Assembly: GCA_017744715.1 (NCBI GenBank)
Contig: JAGIAT010000009.1
Span: 62,001 to 126,000 of the forward strand
Direction: 5' to 3'
Origin: Niabella sp.
Lineage (GTDB): Bacteria; Bacteroidota; Bacteroidia; Chitinophagales; Chitinophagaceae
Length of the DNA stretch: 64,000 bases
The position numbers and the translations under genes were made by a program. The notes under the pieces are model-generated. The model was not told the DNA's origin, did no database searches, and saw only the letters and a program-made list of their open reading frames with translations. Below are positions 34,492 to 42,759 of this stretch, piece by piece (position 1 is the stretch's first letter; the number at the start of each line of letters is the position of its first letter).

Positions 34492-35355
34492 TTACTGATA
34501 CAATGTTCCGGCGTTTAACACCGGTGTTGCCGCTTTCTCACCGCAGAGCACTACCATAAGGTTGCTTACCATGGCTGCTTTGCGTTCATCATCCAGCTCT
34601 ACAATATTGTCTGCCGACAACTTTTTTAAGGCCAGGTCTACCATTCCAACCGCTCCTTCCACAATTTTTATCCGGGCTGCTACAATGGCTGTTGCCTGCT
34701 GGCGTTGCAGCATGGCGCCCGCAATCTCCGGCGCGTATGCCAGGTGGCTGATCCGCGCTTCCTGTATCAGGATGCCCGCCGGTTCCAGGCGTTCTGCCAG
34801 TTCCTGTTCAAGGATTTTATTCACCCGTTCGCCGCCGTCCCGCAAGGTAATTTCGGCCTGTTCATCCTCCATTGTATCGTAAGGAAAGCTAACAGCCAGG
34901 TGCCGGACAGCCGCTTCGCTTTGGGTACGTACATAATCAATATAGTTCGCTACCTGGTAAGCCGCCTTATACGTGTCGCCTACCCGCCAAACGATTACCG
35001 CCCCGATCTCAATGGGATTGCCCATCTTATCATTTACTTTTAAGGTTTGCCCCTGAAAGTTCTGGTACCGCAGGCTGAGCTTATAACTGCCGTACAGGGG
35101 ATTTACAAAAAACAACCCGTTCTCTTTAACAGATCCCACGTACTTTCCAAAAAAATTCAATACTCTCGAATGATTGGGTTGTATAATCATCAGCCCCTTT
35201 AAAAAGAACAGGCTAAGCAGCACCAGTAAAATACCGGCAACGATCCACGGAGCCTGGTGCTCCGCATTTACAAGCAGATAGATGCCCACGCCGGTCAGCG
35301 CAATTGCAATAAACAAGGCCAGGTAACCGGACATGGGTTTTAATGACTTCTCCAT
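34492..35355 (-). CDS. SPFH/Band 7 (stomatin-like) membrane protein
   Basis: A 287-residue protein from an ATG at 35355. Two close membrane helices (about 9-28 and 34-53) lead into the SPFH domain (NHSRVLNFFGKYVGSVKENGLFFVNPL), and the C-terminus is helical (MLQRQQATAIVAARIKIVEGAVG) as in stomatins. Likely a membrane-microdomain scaffold. Coupled to the ribbon-helix-helix gene. Confidence 0.93.
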   Translation of the reverse strand: MEKSLKPMSGYLALFIAIALTGVGIYLLVNAEHQAPWIVAGILLVLLSLFFLKGLMIIQPNHSRVLNFFGKYVGSVKENGLFFVNPLYGSYKLSLRYQNFQGQTLKVNDKMGNPIEIGAVIVWRVGDTYKAAYQVANYIDYVRTQSEAAVRHLAVSFPYDTMEDEQAEITLRDGGERVNKILEQELAERLEPAGILIQEARISHLAYAPEIAGAMLQRQQATAIVAARIKIVEGAVGMVDLALKKLSADNIVELDDERKAAMVSNLMVVLCGEKAATPVLNAGTLYQ

Positions 35356-35365
35356 AGTTTTAATT

Positions 35366-35384
35366 TGATATTAAAATGATATCA
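35366..35384. promoter_or_regulatory. Candidate operator upstream of the SPFH-RHH operon
   Basis: TGATAT occurs at 35366 and again at 35377, 11 bp apart, the second inside the palindrome TGATATCA (35377-35384). Direct repeats one helical turn apart suit ribbon-helix-helix binding. It lies 11-29 bp upstream of the SPFH start. Inference only. Confidence 0.35.
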
Positions 35385-35434
35385 TAAAGATACAAAGAAG
35401 TCCTGCCGGTTCAAAATTTATTTTTGAGCATCTT

Positions 35435-36265
35435 TTATTGCTGCTTGGACAAAAGTGATACGATCCGGTCTGCGATCACCCGGTTTCCTTTATCAGAAGG
35501 ATGCAGGCCGTCATACGTAAGACCTATAGCGGCCTCCGGGTAGGGATAGGCATCCGTTTCGGGGTTAAACGGAATTTTTTGAAAACGAGGATAAGTATAG
35601 CTACGGTAGTTGCCGGTTGCGGGATCTTTTAACCATTTAAAACGTACCAGGTCTTTTTCCTTTAGCCCGGGATCATTGTACAAATCGATACATTCCAGTT
35701 TTTCCACCGCTGCAATATTTTTTATGGCTGCGGCCACCTGTTGTAACGACTGTCCGTTTTTGTCCTTATACGATCCCCATGCATTGTTCTTCATATTGAA
35801 CAGGTATACAAAATCGGTTCTCCGCATGGGTGTCATCAAAATGATGCGGGCATGCGTATTAAGTTTGCGCAACCGGTTTACAATGATCCGGAACGCACCA
35901 TAAACGGTATGATCGCCGGATGCGTTTTTATAATCATCTACTGATCCTACGGGCCTTCCCTGCCACCAGTCGTTGGTTCCCAGCAATACGGTATACACAT
36001 CGGCATATGGGATATACAATGAATCAAAATTTGCAGCAATGCGTCCTGCTGTCCAGCCGTTATACCCTTTATTTACGTAGTGTACGAAAGGCAGTTGCTC
36101 TGCTACCATTGTCATATACCCTTTCGTAATACGGTTGCCGGTTTCGTCCGGATGTTCGTTCAGATAGGTGATGCTGTCGCCAATGGCCACCCACTTTATT
36201 TCTTTCTTTTTAAACCCGCTTACCAGCAGTAAAAAGAACAATAATGCAATCGTTCGCTTTTTCAT
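35435..36265 (-). CDS. SGNH/GDSL-family hydrolase
   Basis: Start set at 36265 (MKKRTIALLFFLLL), giving 276 residues, because the frame to 36283 would overlap the upstream gene. A signal peptide is followed by the GDS block (VAIGDSITYLNEH), LLGTNDWW and the catalytic DGLHPSDKGNR. A secreted esterase or deacetylase on sugar or lipid esters. Starts 1 bp after the phytase-like gene's stop region, so co-transcription is likely. Confidence 0.92.
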   Translation of the reverse strand: MKKRTIALLFFLLLVSGFKKKEIKWVAIGDSITYLNEHPDETGNRITKGYMTMVAEQLPFVHYVNKGYNGWTAGRIAANFDSLYIPYADVYTVLLGTNDWWQGRPVGSVDDYKNASGDHTVYGAFRIIVNRLRKLNTHARIILMTPMRRTDFVYLFNMKNNAWGSYKDKNGQSLQQVAAAIKNIAAVEKLECIDLYNDPGLKEKDLVRFKWLKDPATGNYRSYTYPRFQKIPFNPETDAYPYPEAAIGLTYDGLHPSDKGNRVIADRIVSLLSKQQ

Positions 36266-36266
36266 T

Positions 36267-37424
36267 TTATGGAATGATTTCAAACAGGAATACCTGTGTT
36301 TTTTGTTCCCTGCTAAAATTGTTATCGGAAATCAGCAGCAATGAATAATGTCCGTTGGCCAGTTTCGGACCCAGGGTAATGCCTTCCACATTGTCAATAT
36401 AGCGCCCCAGGTCGTTCATATTCATCAACAGCTTTTTTGAGGCAGGCCTGTATGTTTTATCAATATGCAACCCGCTTTTCGCCGACACGTCTGTTGCGGC
36501 CTCCAGATCTGCCTCATATATTTTTATGGTACAATACGAATTCCCCATCGAAAACGAACGCTCCATTACCAGCAGCCGATGGGCATCAATGGCCATGATC
36601 TCTGATATGCCATTTACCCGAAATGCCGTAGCGGGATCGGGTTTACGGGCCACGGCGTCCAGCAGGTACGCATACTGTGCCACCGGTTTCCGGGTCGCAG
36701 TGTTGTATTTCAGGATCCGTACCGGGGCCCCGGCGTAATCGATATCGGCCTTGGGCCCGTCCTCAAACAGCGGCTCCTCCACGCTTACAAAAAGATGCCG
36801 GTAATCGCCGGTAAAAGCCAGTCCCTCAAACACCCCGTTTACCCGCGGGCCCTTCTCCGTTGTATGCACATGCATGTTTGCGGGTAATGTAAAGCTGTCC
36901 ACATAGCGCCCGTTCAGATCCATTTCCCATATCCAGGGATCTTTGATGTTGATAATGCCGTTCCGCTCTGCGCGGTCGCCCTCGCTGGACCATACCAACC
37001 GGTTGGTTCGCGGATTAAAACGGACGGACTCAGGATCTGCTGCTTCCTGGGCGCCCTCCTTTAACGAAGGGAACGTGTTACCATTGGCCATTTTAAGGGT
37101 TTGCACGCCGGTAAAGAAAATGGTATCGATCTTATTGCCGGAGATTTGGATGCGGGCTGTATAAAAACGTGAAGGACTGGTGGCAGACCGCTCATCACTG
37201 ATGATAAAATACTGGTTGCTGCTGCGGTCGTAATCAATACCCGATAAGCCGCCCACCCAGGTGTTTTTATATTGCAGCTCAAAAGGGAGCTCATATTCAT
37301 CCAGGAATTTCAATTGTGCGATGGATAGAGGTGCTTCCGGATGTTGTAAAGAAGCAGGGCTGTTCCGCTGTACAGCACATCCGGTTGCCACGAAAATAAA
37401 AACAGCTAAAATTGAAGATTTCAT
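36267..37424 (-). CDS. Esterase-like activity of phytase family protein
   Basis: A 385-residue protein from an ATG at 37424 with a lipoprotein-like signal (VFIFVATGCAVQ). The beta-propeller blocks of the family are seen: YDLPFELQYKNTWVGGLSGIDYD-like start (actual EYELPFELQ), WSSEGDRAERNG, VNGVFEGLAFTGD and NVEGITLGPKL. Secreted; the reaction is not established despite the name. A TAGTTTTG -7 box lies at 37440-37447. Confidence 0.88.
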   Translation of the reverse strand: MKSSILAVFIFVATGCAVQRNSPASLQHPEAPLSIAQLKFLDEYELPFELQYKNTWVGGLSGIDYDRSSNQYFIISDERSATSPSRFYTARIQISGNKIDTIFFTGVQTLKMANGNTFPSLKEGAQEAADPESVRFNPRTNRLVWSSEGDRAERNGIINIKDPWIWEMDLNGRYVDSFTLPANMHVHTTEKGPRVNGVFEGLAFTGDYRHLFVSVEEPLFEDGPKADIDYAGAPVRILKYNTATRKPVAQYAYLLDAVARKPDPATAFRVNGISEIMAIDAHRLLVMERSFSMGNSYCTIKIYEADLEAATDVSAKSGLHIDKTYRPASKKLLMNMNDLGRYIDNVEGITLGPKLANGHYSLLLISDNNFSREQKTQVFLFEIIP

Positions 37425-37439
37425 ACCTTAATACAGGTA

Positions 37440-37447
37440 CAAAACTA
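37440..37447 (-). promoter_or_regulatory. -7 box (TAGTTTTG) for the phytase-like gene
   Basis: TAnnTTTG match on the minus strand, 15 nt before the ATG at 37424. The -33 spacing is not ideal. Confidence 0.4.
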
Positions 37448-37671
37448 AAGTTTTTTTAACCAAGTGCGTAGTATTCCGGGGCTGTTGAACGATCTCCGTA
37501 ATTGCAGCAACGGGTTGGGCAAGATAATCAACGCTCACACAACACAGGAATGTACTCTTTCAACCTTGTGCGCATCTGAATTGTGTCTTAATTAAAGCAG
37601 GGTATCGTTTTCATATGAAGCTTCGCAGACAAGCAAACAACCTTACAATATACCAGGATCGAAAAAAAAAT

Positions 37672-38080
37672 GTTACAAGCCTGTAAGCCGGATTCTGTAT
37701 CCCGCCCGGGGCGGGATGGTTATCATTTATCTGTTCAGAGAGTTGCCTCAATGAATCCATCTACCTACCCTTCCTGCCATCCCGCCGTAGCGGAATTGTA
37801 AACGAGCAGCTCACATTTTAAAACGGATCCGTTTTAAAAAGCAGGATTTACATGGTATTTCAGCATACAAGGTTTACCCGTATTTGGCATTGCTGTCAAA
37901 TACCGTGAGCTCTTACCTCACGTTTTCACCCTCGTGGCGCCTGGGCGCCACAGTTATTTTCTGTGGCACTATCTGTTGTTCCGCCGTGGCGAAACACCCG
38001 GCTATTCACCGGTGTATTGCTCTGTGCTGTCCAGACTTTCCTCCCTTCGCAAAGCGAAAGGCGATAACCCGGCTTGTAAC
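37672..38080 (-). ncRNA. rnpB: RNase P RNA (bacterial class A)
   Basis: On the minus strand the 5' end GTTACAAGCCGGG (38080) pairs with the 3' end GGCTTGTAAC (37672), forming P1. The universally conserved core is present: GAGGAAAGTCTGGACAG near 38045-38029 and, near the 3' end, the ATAGGAA-equivalent region and the GGCTTACAGGC tail. Length is about 409 nt. A run of T (37662-37670) follows the 3' end and the promoter is directly upstream. It is the catalytic RNA of tRNA 5' processing. Confidence 0.93.
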
Positions 38081-38084
38081 AATG

Positions 38085-38116
38085 CAAAATTAGAATGGAA
38101 AATGCAGACTATAAAA
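38085..38116 (-). promoter_or_regulatory. Promoter for rnpB (TTTT-N20-TAATTTTG)
   Basis: TAATTTTG (38085-38092 on the minus strand) ends 4 nt before the RNase P RNA 5' end; TTTT (38113-38116) is 20 bp upstream. The position fits a start at the mature 5' end. Confidence 0.6.
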
Positions 38117-38148
38117 CTAATTATTAATTAATATTAACGAATAACCAG

Positions 38149-39171
38149 TTAATATTTAAAATGGATCTCCGTGGCACCGTAACCGTAAGACGGATGATAC
38201 TGGTTTACAAAATAACGCACTTCTTTTTTTCGCCGCAATGCATCATGGATCTCATCCCGGAGCCGCCCGGTTCCTACTCCATGAATAATGGTGAGCATGG
38301 GCTGCATATGGGCCACGGCCAGGTTGTAAAACTTTTCAAATGTATCCAGCTGAAGCGTCAGCATTTCAAAATTATCCATGCGTGCGGCATTGTCCGTTAG
38401 CTTTTCAATGTGCAGATCCACCACACTTCTTGCCGGCTCAAGGTGTTTACGCGCTTCTTTGGCACTATACACTTTAAATTTTTCACCCAGTTTGCTGAGT
38501 GATGCTTCCATCGGATCCGCCTCCGGCGCCCGATCCGGGTATGTGTCAAACAATTTATAGGAGAAGGTAGCCAGGTTCTTCTGGCGCAGCTCTTCGATCT
38601 TTGCAAAAAGCTGTTTGGGTTTTATTTTAACAGAAGATTCAAAATGCGTTGCCTTCTGCTTATTGGGCTGTGCCAGCGAAAACTCAAATTCAAAAGAAGG
38701 GCTGTCGCTCATGTCCGCAAAGGGTACATCATGAATATAGAAATTTTGAAAGGGCTGTACCGTGTTCTTCAATTCAAATTCCGGATCACCAAAAAAGCCC
38801 AGGGCATATTTAAACTGGTAGGCCGTACGCGTGTTGTTAACAAGGTGCACCTTCAGCAACTCTACCACTTCATCACCAAACTCATCGGTATCCGAAACCG
38901 GTAAAAAATTCAGCCAGACGCCATCTTCTTCTTTTTCGGGCGCTTTCTTTTCCTTTTTCAGGTCGTCCACAAATTTCCGGGGCGGTGCCTGCGGTTGCTT
39001 TTTCTTTTGGGTAAAATTCTTAAAATACGGAAAATCAATCTGGTCAAGGTATACCGGAAACTTTACCCCGCGTACATCAACCATTACCATTTTATCGTTA
39101 ATAAAATCAACGATGACTCCTTCTTCATCAGAATGAAGGATTAAAACTTTATCGCCTATCTGATATTTCAC
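38149..39171 (-). CDS. DUF2027 and Smr-domain protein
   Basis: Start set at the GTG at 39171 (MKYQIGDKVLILHSDEEG), two codons after a TTG; 340 residues. The N-terminal part matches DUF2027 (small beta domains, EGVIVDFINDKMVMVDVRG). The C-terminal 80 residues form an Smr domain (VVDLHIEKLTDN, then IIHGVGTGRLRDEIHDAL), related to MutS2 nicking domains; the DLH and HGxGxG motifs are intact. A role in DNA or RNA cleavage is possible. A TATATTTG box ends 3 nt before the start. Confidence 0.9.
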   Translation of the reverse strand: MKYQIGDKVLILHSDEEGVIVDFINDKMVMVDVRGVKFPVYLDQIDFPYFKNFTQKKKQPQAPPRKFVDDLKKEKKAPEKEEDGVWLNFLPVSDTDEFGDEVVELLKVHLVNNTRTAYQFKYALGFFGDPEFELKNTVQPFQNFYIHDVPFADMSDSPSFEFEFSLAQPNKQKATHFESSVKIKPKQLFAKIEELRQKNLATFSYKLFDTYPDRAPEADPMEASLSKLGEKFKVYSAKEARKHLEPARSVVDLHIEKLTDNAARMDNFEMLTLQLDTFEKFYNLAVAHMQPMLTIIHGVGTGRLRDEIHDALRRKKEVRYFVNQYHPSYGYGATEIHFKY

Positions 39172-39174
39172 ACG

Positions 39175-39182
39175 CAAATATA
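39175..39182 (-). promoter_or_regulatory. -7 box (TATATTTG) abutting the Smr gene start
   Basis: Exact TAnnTTTG on the minus strand with only CGT between it and the GTG start. Confidence 0.4.
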
Positions 39183-39313
39183 CGTAGCGTATCGTTATCT
39201 ATACAGTCACCTCGGGGAAATAACAGTTTACTGAACAAGGCCTGCCAGTGCGCCGGGAGCCCTGTTTCTAACCCTAACCAGTTGCTATGATTACATTAAA
39301 TAAAATGAAGATA

Positions 39314-41008
39314 TCAGTCTGCCTTTTTTGCCAGCTTGCTGTTGCGGTACCCGTATAAAAAATAAATCGCCAACCCGATTGCCATCCACACAAAGAACCA
39401 TAGCCAGCTGATTGCCGGAATTTCGGTCAGCAGATACAAGCAGGACAAAACCCCCATTACCGGGATGAATGAGTATTTCCGGATGACGGTTTTGATGGTA
39501 ATGACCGTGGCCATAACAAGGAACAACAAAAACAGGATCTCCTGGTAACCCTCATCAGCAATATTGCGGAACGATTGCACGGTGCGCTCCCGGAACAGGT
39601 AAATAAATAAGAGCAGCAATACGGGGATAATATAACGCCCGTTGAGATAGGGAATTCTAAACTTGCCCGCTTCCCTGCCTACCGGCGGCAGGATCAGCAG
39701 TCCGCCGCAAACCAGTATAAATGCAAATAAGGTTCCGATGCTCGTTAAGTCGGTCATCAGGCTGCTTTCCAGGAATAAAGCACCAAATCCTACAATGGCA
39801 CCTGTTAACAGCGTAGAAAAGGATGGTGTTTTATACCGGGGATGAATCTTCTGAAAGATCCGGGGCAACAATCCATCCCGGCTCATGCTCATCCAGATCC
39901 TTGGCTGACCGATCTGAAAAACCAGCAACACCGATGTAGTTGCAACGACCGCACTGACAGAAACGATTTTTTCAACCCAGGGTGCTCTTTTTTCAAAGAC
40001 AAAGGCCAACGGATCCGAAACATTCTTAAACGACGCATAGTTTTCGATGCCCGTAAGTACAAGCGCAACGGCAATATACAATACCGTACAGATCACCAAT
40101 GAATAGATCATACTCCGCGGCAGGTCGCGCTGCGGATTCCGGCATTCTTCCGCCGTTGTAGAAATGGCATCGAACCCGATATATGCATAAAAGACCGCCG
40201 AAACACCTTTCAATACGCCCTCAAAACGGTTGGGCAAAAAAGGCGTCCAGTTATTGGTATCCACAAAAAAGGCCCCTACAACAATAATAAAGATGATCAC
40301 CGCGATCTTGAACATCACCATAAAATTGGCCGATTGCTTGCTTTCCTTTATGCCGATGTACGCGAGCCAGGTAATGAGCGCCGTAATGATAAAGGCCGGA
40401 AGATTGAGGAATACAGGCATGGTGCCGATCTTTGGCGCAGCATTATATGCCTGGATCGCAAACTGATGATTTTTCAGTTCTTCCGGTGTAAGGCCGGCGG
40501 TACTGCCCGCCAGGGCTTTTACGGCTCCCTGGTACGCATTAACGGCTGTTTCCGGATCCACCAGCAACCAATCGGGCAAATGGATATGAAATACATGCAC
40601 CAACAGGTTGTTAAAATAACCGCTCCAGGAAATGGCCACTACAATGTTGCCAATTGCATATTCCAAGATCAGCGCCCATCCAATTACCCAAGCTACAATT
40701 TCACCAAAACTTACATAGGAATACGTATACGCACTACCCGATACCGGAACCCGGCTGGCAAATTCCGCATAGCACAGGGCTGAAAAACCACAGGTAATTG
40801 CTGTAATAATAAATAATAATGATACACCCGGCCCGCCATGGTAAGCCGCGCTGCCGATGGTTGAAAAAATACCGGCTCCAACTACTGCGGCAATTCCCAA
40901 AAACGTAAGATCTTTTACAGTTAGTATTTTATTAAGGCCGTGCAGCTGCTCTTCTGGCTCAGCAATAATGTTTTCTATCTTTTTTTTTCGAAAGATTGAG
41001 CCCCCCAT
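39314..41008 (-). CDS. APC-superfamily amino acid permease (cationic amino acid transporter type)
   Basis: A 564-residue protein from an ATG at 41008. The first helix has VGAGIFSTIGSAAYHGGPGVS, the classic APC substrate/ion site, and GFDAISTTAEECRNPQRDLPRS is the CAT/YfnA-type signature. About 12-14 helices. It should import amino acids by proton or sodium coupling; the substrate is not clear. Confidence 0.93.
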   Translation of the reverse strand: MGGSIFRKKKIENIIAEPEEQLHGLNKILTVKDLTFLGIAAVVGAGIFSTIGSAAYHGGPGVSLLFIITAITCGFSALCYAEFASRVPVSGSAYTYSYVSFGEIVAWVIGWALILEYAIGNIVVAISWSGYFNNLLVHVFHIHLPDWLLVDPETAVNAYQGAVKALAGSTAGLTPEELKNHQFAIQAYNAAPKIGTMPVFLNLPAFIITALITWLAYIGIKESKQSANFMVMFKIAVIIFIIVVGAFFVDTNNWTPFLPNRFEGVLKGVSAVFYAYIGFDAISTTAEECRNPQRDLPRSMIYSLVICTVLYIAVALVLTGIENYASFKNVSDPLAFVFEKRAPWVEKIVSVSAVVATTSVLLVFQIGQPRIWMSMSRDGLLPRIFQKIHPRYKTPSFSTLLTGAIVGFGALFLESSLMTDLTSIGTLFAFILVCGGLLILPPVGREAGKFRIPYLNGRYIIPVLLLLFIYLFRERTVQSFRNIADEGYQEILFLLFLVMATVITIKTVIRKYSFIPVMGVLSCLYLLTEIPAISWLWFFVWMAIGLAIYFLYGYRNSKLAKKAD

Positions 41009-41065
41009 CTATGATGAATTTTAGTGAAAATATTATAAAATGATGAGTTTTTTTAATTTATCCGT

Positions 41066-42031
41066 TTAATTTTCTCTTTTTACCAGCTGCTGCGCCAATT
41101 CTTTAAGAGGCGTCTTTCGTTTTGAAACCACCGCCATATCATCAAAATGCTGCAGTGCTTCACGTAAAAAGCGGTGTTTAAGCTCAATAGCCCAGTTGTC
41201 AATATTGCAATCCCTGTAAATCTTCAACACGCGGTTTACCTTATCCGGATCATTGCCTGCCAGCAATCTGCTCAGTTCCTCCTTTTGTGCGCCCTTCACC
41301 TCGCCAAGGGCTTTTATTAGCAGGAAGGTCTTTTTGTTCGCCAGAATATCGCCCCCGGCCTGTTTTCCAAACTTTTCCGGATCCCCGAAGGCATCCAGGT
41401 AGTCGTCCTGAACCTGGAAAGCCAGCCCGATCTTTTTTCCGGCCTGGTATAAAAGATCCAGGTTACCAAAACTTCCGCCGCCCAGGATGCCGCCCATCTG
41501 CAAACTGGCGGCCAGTAAAACGGAGGTCTTCTGGGTAATCATTCCCAGGTATTCCTCCATCGTTACATCGTTGCGTTGCTCAAAATCCATATCCAGCTGC
41601 TGCCCTTCACAAACCGCAACAGCCGTATGATTAAACAGTTCCAGTATCCGCTGTACCAGCGAAACATCGATCCGGGAAATATATTCATAGGCCCGTATCA
41701 TCATTACATCACCGGCAAGGATGGCCGTGCTCTCATTATATTTGGTATGTACGGTTTGCTTTCCCCTGCGTAGCGGTGCTTTATCCATAATATCATCATG
41801 GATCAATGTAAAATTATGAAACAACTCAACGGCCGTAGCTACGTTCCACGCATCGGGATGTATATCTCCGAATAACTCGTTTGCCATCAGGCAAAGTATG
41901 GGGCGCAGCCGCTTTCCTCCGAGCGATAAAAAATAGTTGTTGGGCTCGTACAGCGTATGCGGTTCCCGTGGAAAATGTGTTTTTTCAAATGTTTCCGAAA
42001 ATAAAGTGGATAATTCTTCGAATGTATGCAT
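41066..42031 (-). CDS. Short-chain polyprenyl (farnesyl/geranylgeranyl) diphosphate synthase
   Basis: A 321-residue protein from an ATG at 42031. First Asp-rich motif LIHDDIMDKAPLRRG, second FQVQDDYLDAFGD, and GGKRLRP near the start. A Phe five residues before the first motif (FTLIHDDIMD) suggests a short product, C15-C20. It feeds quinone, carotenoid or undecaprenyl synthesis. A TATTTTTG box ends 4 nt before the start. Confidence 0.93.
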   Translation of the reverse strand: MHTFEELSTLFSETFEKTHFPREPHTLYEPNNYFLSLGGKRLRPILCLMANELFGDIHPDAWNVATAVELFHNFTLIHDDIMDKAPLRRGKQTVHTKYNESTAILAGDVMMIRAYEYISRIDVSLVQRILELFNHTAVAVCEGQQLDMDFEQRNDVTMEEYLGMITQKTSVLLAASLQMGGILGGGSFGNLDLLYQAGKKIGLAFQVQDDYLDAFGDPEKFGKQAGGDILANKKTFLLIKALGEVKGAQKEELSRLLAGNDPDKVNRVLKIYRDCNIDNWAIELKHRFLREALQHFDDMAVVSKRKTPLKELAQQLVKREN

Positions 42032-42035
42032 GGCT

Positions 42036-42043
42036 CAAAAATA
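42036..42043 (-). promoter_or_regulatory. -7 box (TATTTTTG) abutting the prenyl synthase start
   Basis: TAnnTTTG on the minus strand, 4 nt (AGCC) before the ATG at 42031; almost the same layout as at 12788-12795. Confidence 0.4.
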
Positions 42044-42194
42044 ACGGTTCTTGCTCAAAAAAGGAGTTTCGGAAACTCCGGTTCCAAATTCATTTACCAT
42101 GCCAGGCCGGTATCCTTTCTGCAGGCTTTATTTTCCCCATACAACGACTGCCCGCTGCTTTTACCCGATCCGGGAGTTGTTCCATCTGCGGCCC

Positions 42195-42554
42195 TTATAT
42201 TCCCGGCTTATATAATTGCTGTATATATACGGAATATAATGTAATGGGAATTTTAGTACTCAACAGCTTCCACTCGGCTTTACTGCATTTTTTTTGCAAA
42301 CCGGAAAAAGACCGGATAAAGATATTTTCAATTGCATTTTTCACGATGCGATCGCCCTTTTCATAGATCCGGTCTACCATTCGCATGCATTTTATCACAA
42401 CGGGCAGATTGTGCGTAGCGAGCATCCCTTTTATAAAACGTACCAGTACCTGCATTATGTGCAGGGCATTTCCAAATTGCCTGGTCGTTTCCAGCTCATG
42501 CACTATTGCGGGTAATTCATCTTCGATCATGGCCGGAATTTCATATTGATTCAT
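42195..42554 (-). CDS. DUF7674-type small protein
   Basis: Start set at the ATG at 42554 (MNQYEIPAMIEDELP), 119 residues; the longer frame to 42608 adds unlikely residues. Helical throughout, with DRIVKNAIENIFIRSFSGL near the middle, which resembles the Bacteroidota DUF7674 family. Function unknown. Confidence 0.7.
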   Translation of the reverse strand: MNQYEIPAMIEDELPAIVHELETTRQFGNALHIMQVLVRFIKGMLATHNLPVVIKCMRMVDRIYEKGDRIVKNAIENIFIRSFSGLQKKCSKAEWKLLSTKIPITLYSVYIQQLYKPGI

Positions 42555-42683
42555 ATTTTCTGATTTATAGATCCTTGCAGCCAAATTCATTCCAGCTGTA
42601 GGGCTCAAAGTGGAAACACATTAGCATTCAGTATATTAACAGGTCAGCACCGGTTATGCCCGAAAACGGCAACCTATCAAAAT

Positions 42684-42712
42684 AAAAAAAACCATTTCAA
42701 AATGAAATGGTT
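42684..42712 (-). terminator. Intrinsic terminator after rnr
   Basis: Ten-base-pair stem 42690-42699 / 42703-42712 (AACCATTTCA), 3-nt loop, then an A-run on plus (T-run on minus) at 42684-42690. It follows the rnr stop (42760) by 48 bp. Confidence 0.85.
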
Positions 42713-42759
42713 GTAACGTCATGAAATATTATACGCTTCGCATCTGCGGCAGTGTGGCA

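Noticed and set aside
37884..38131. Two plus-strand frames
   Set aside because: They lie inside the RNase P RNA on the opposite strand and are not protein-like.
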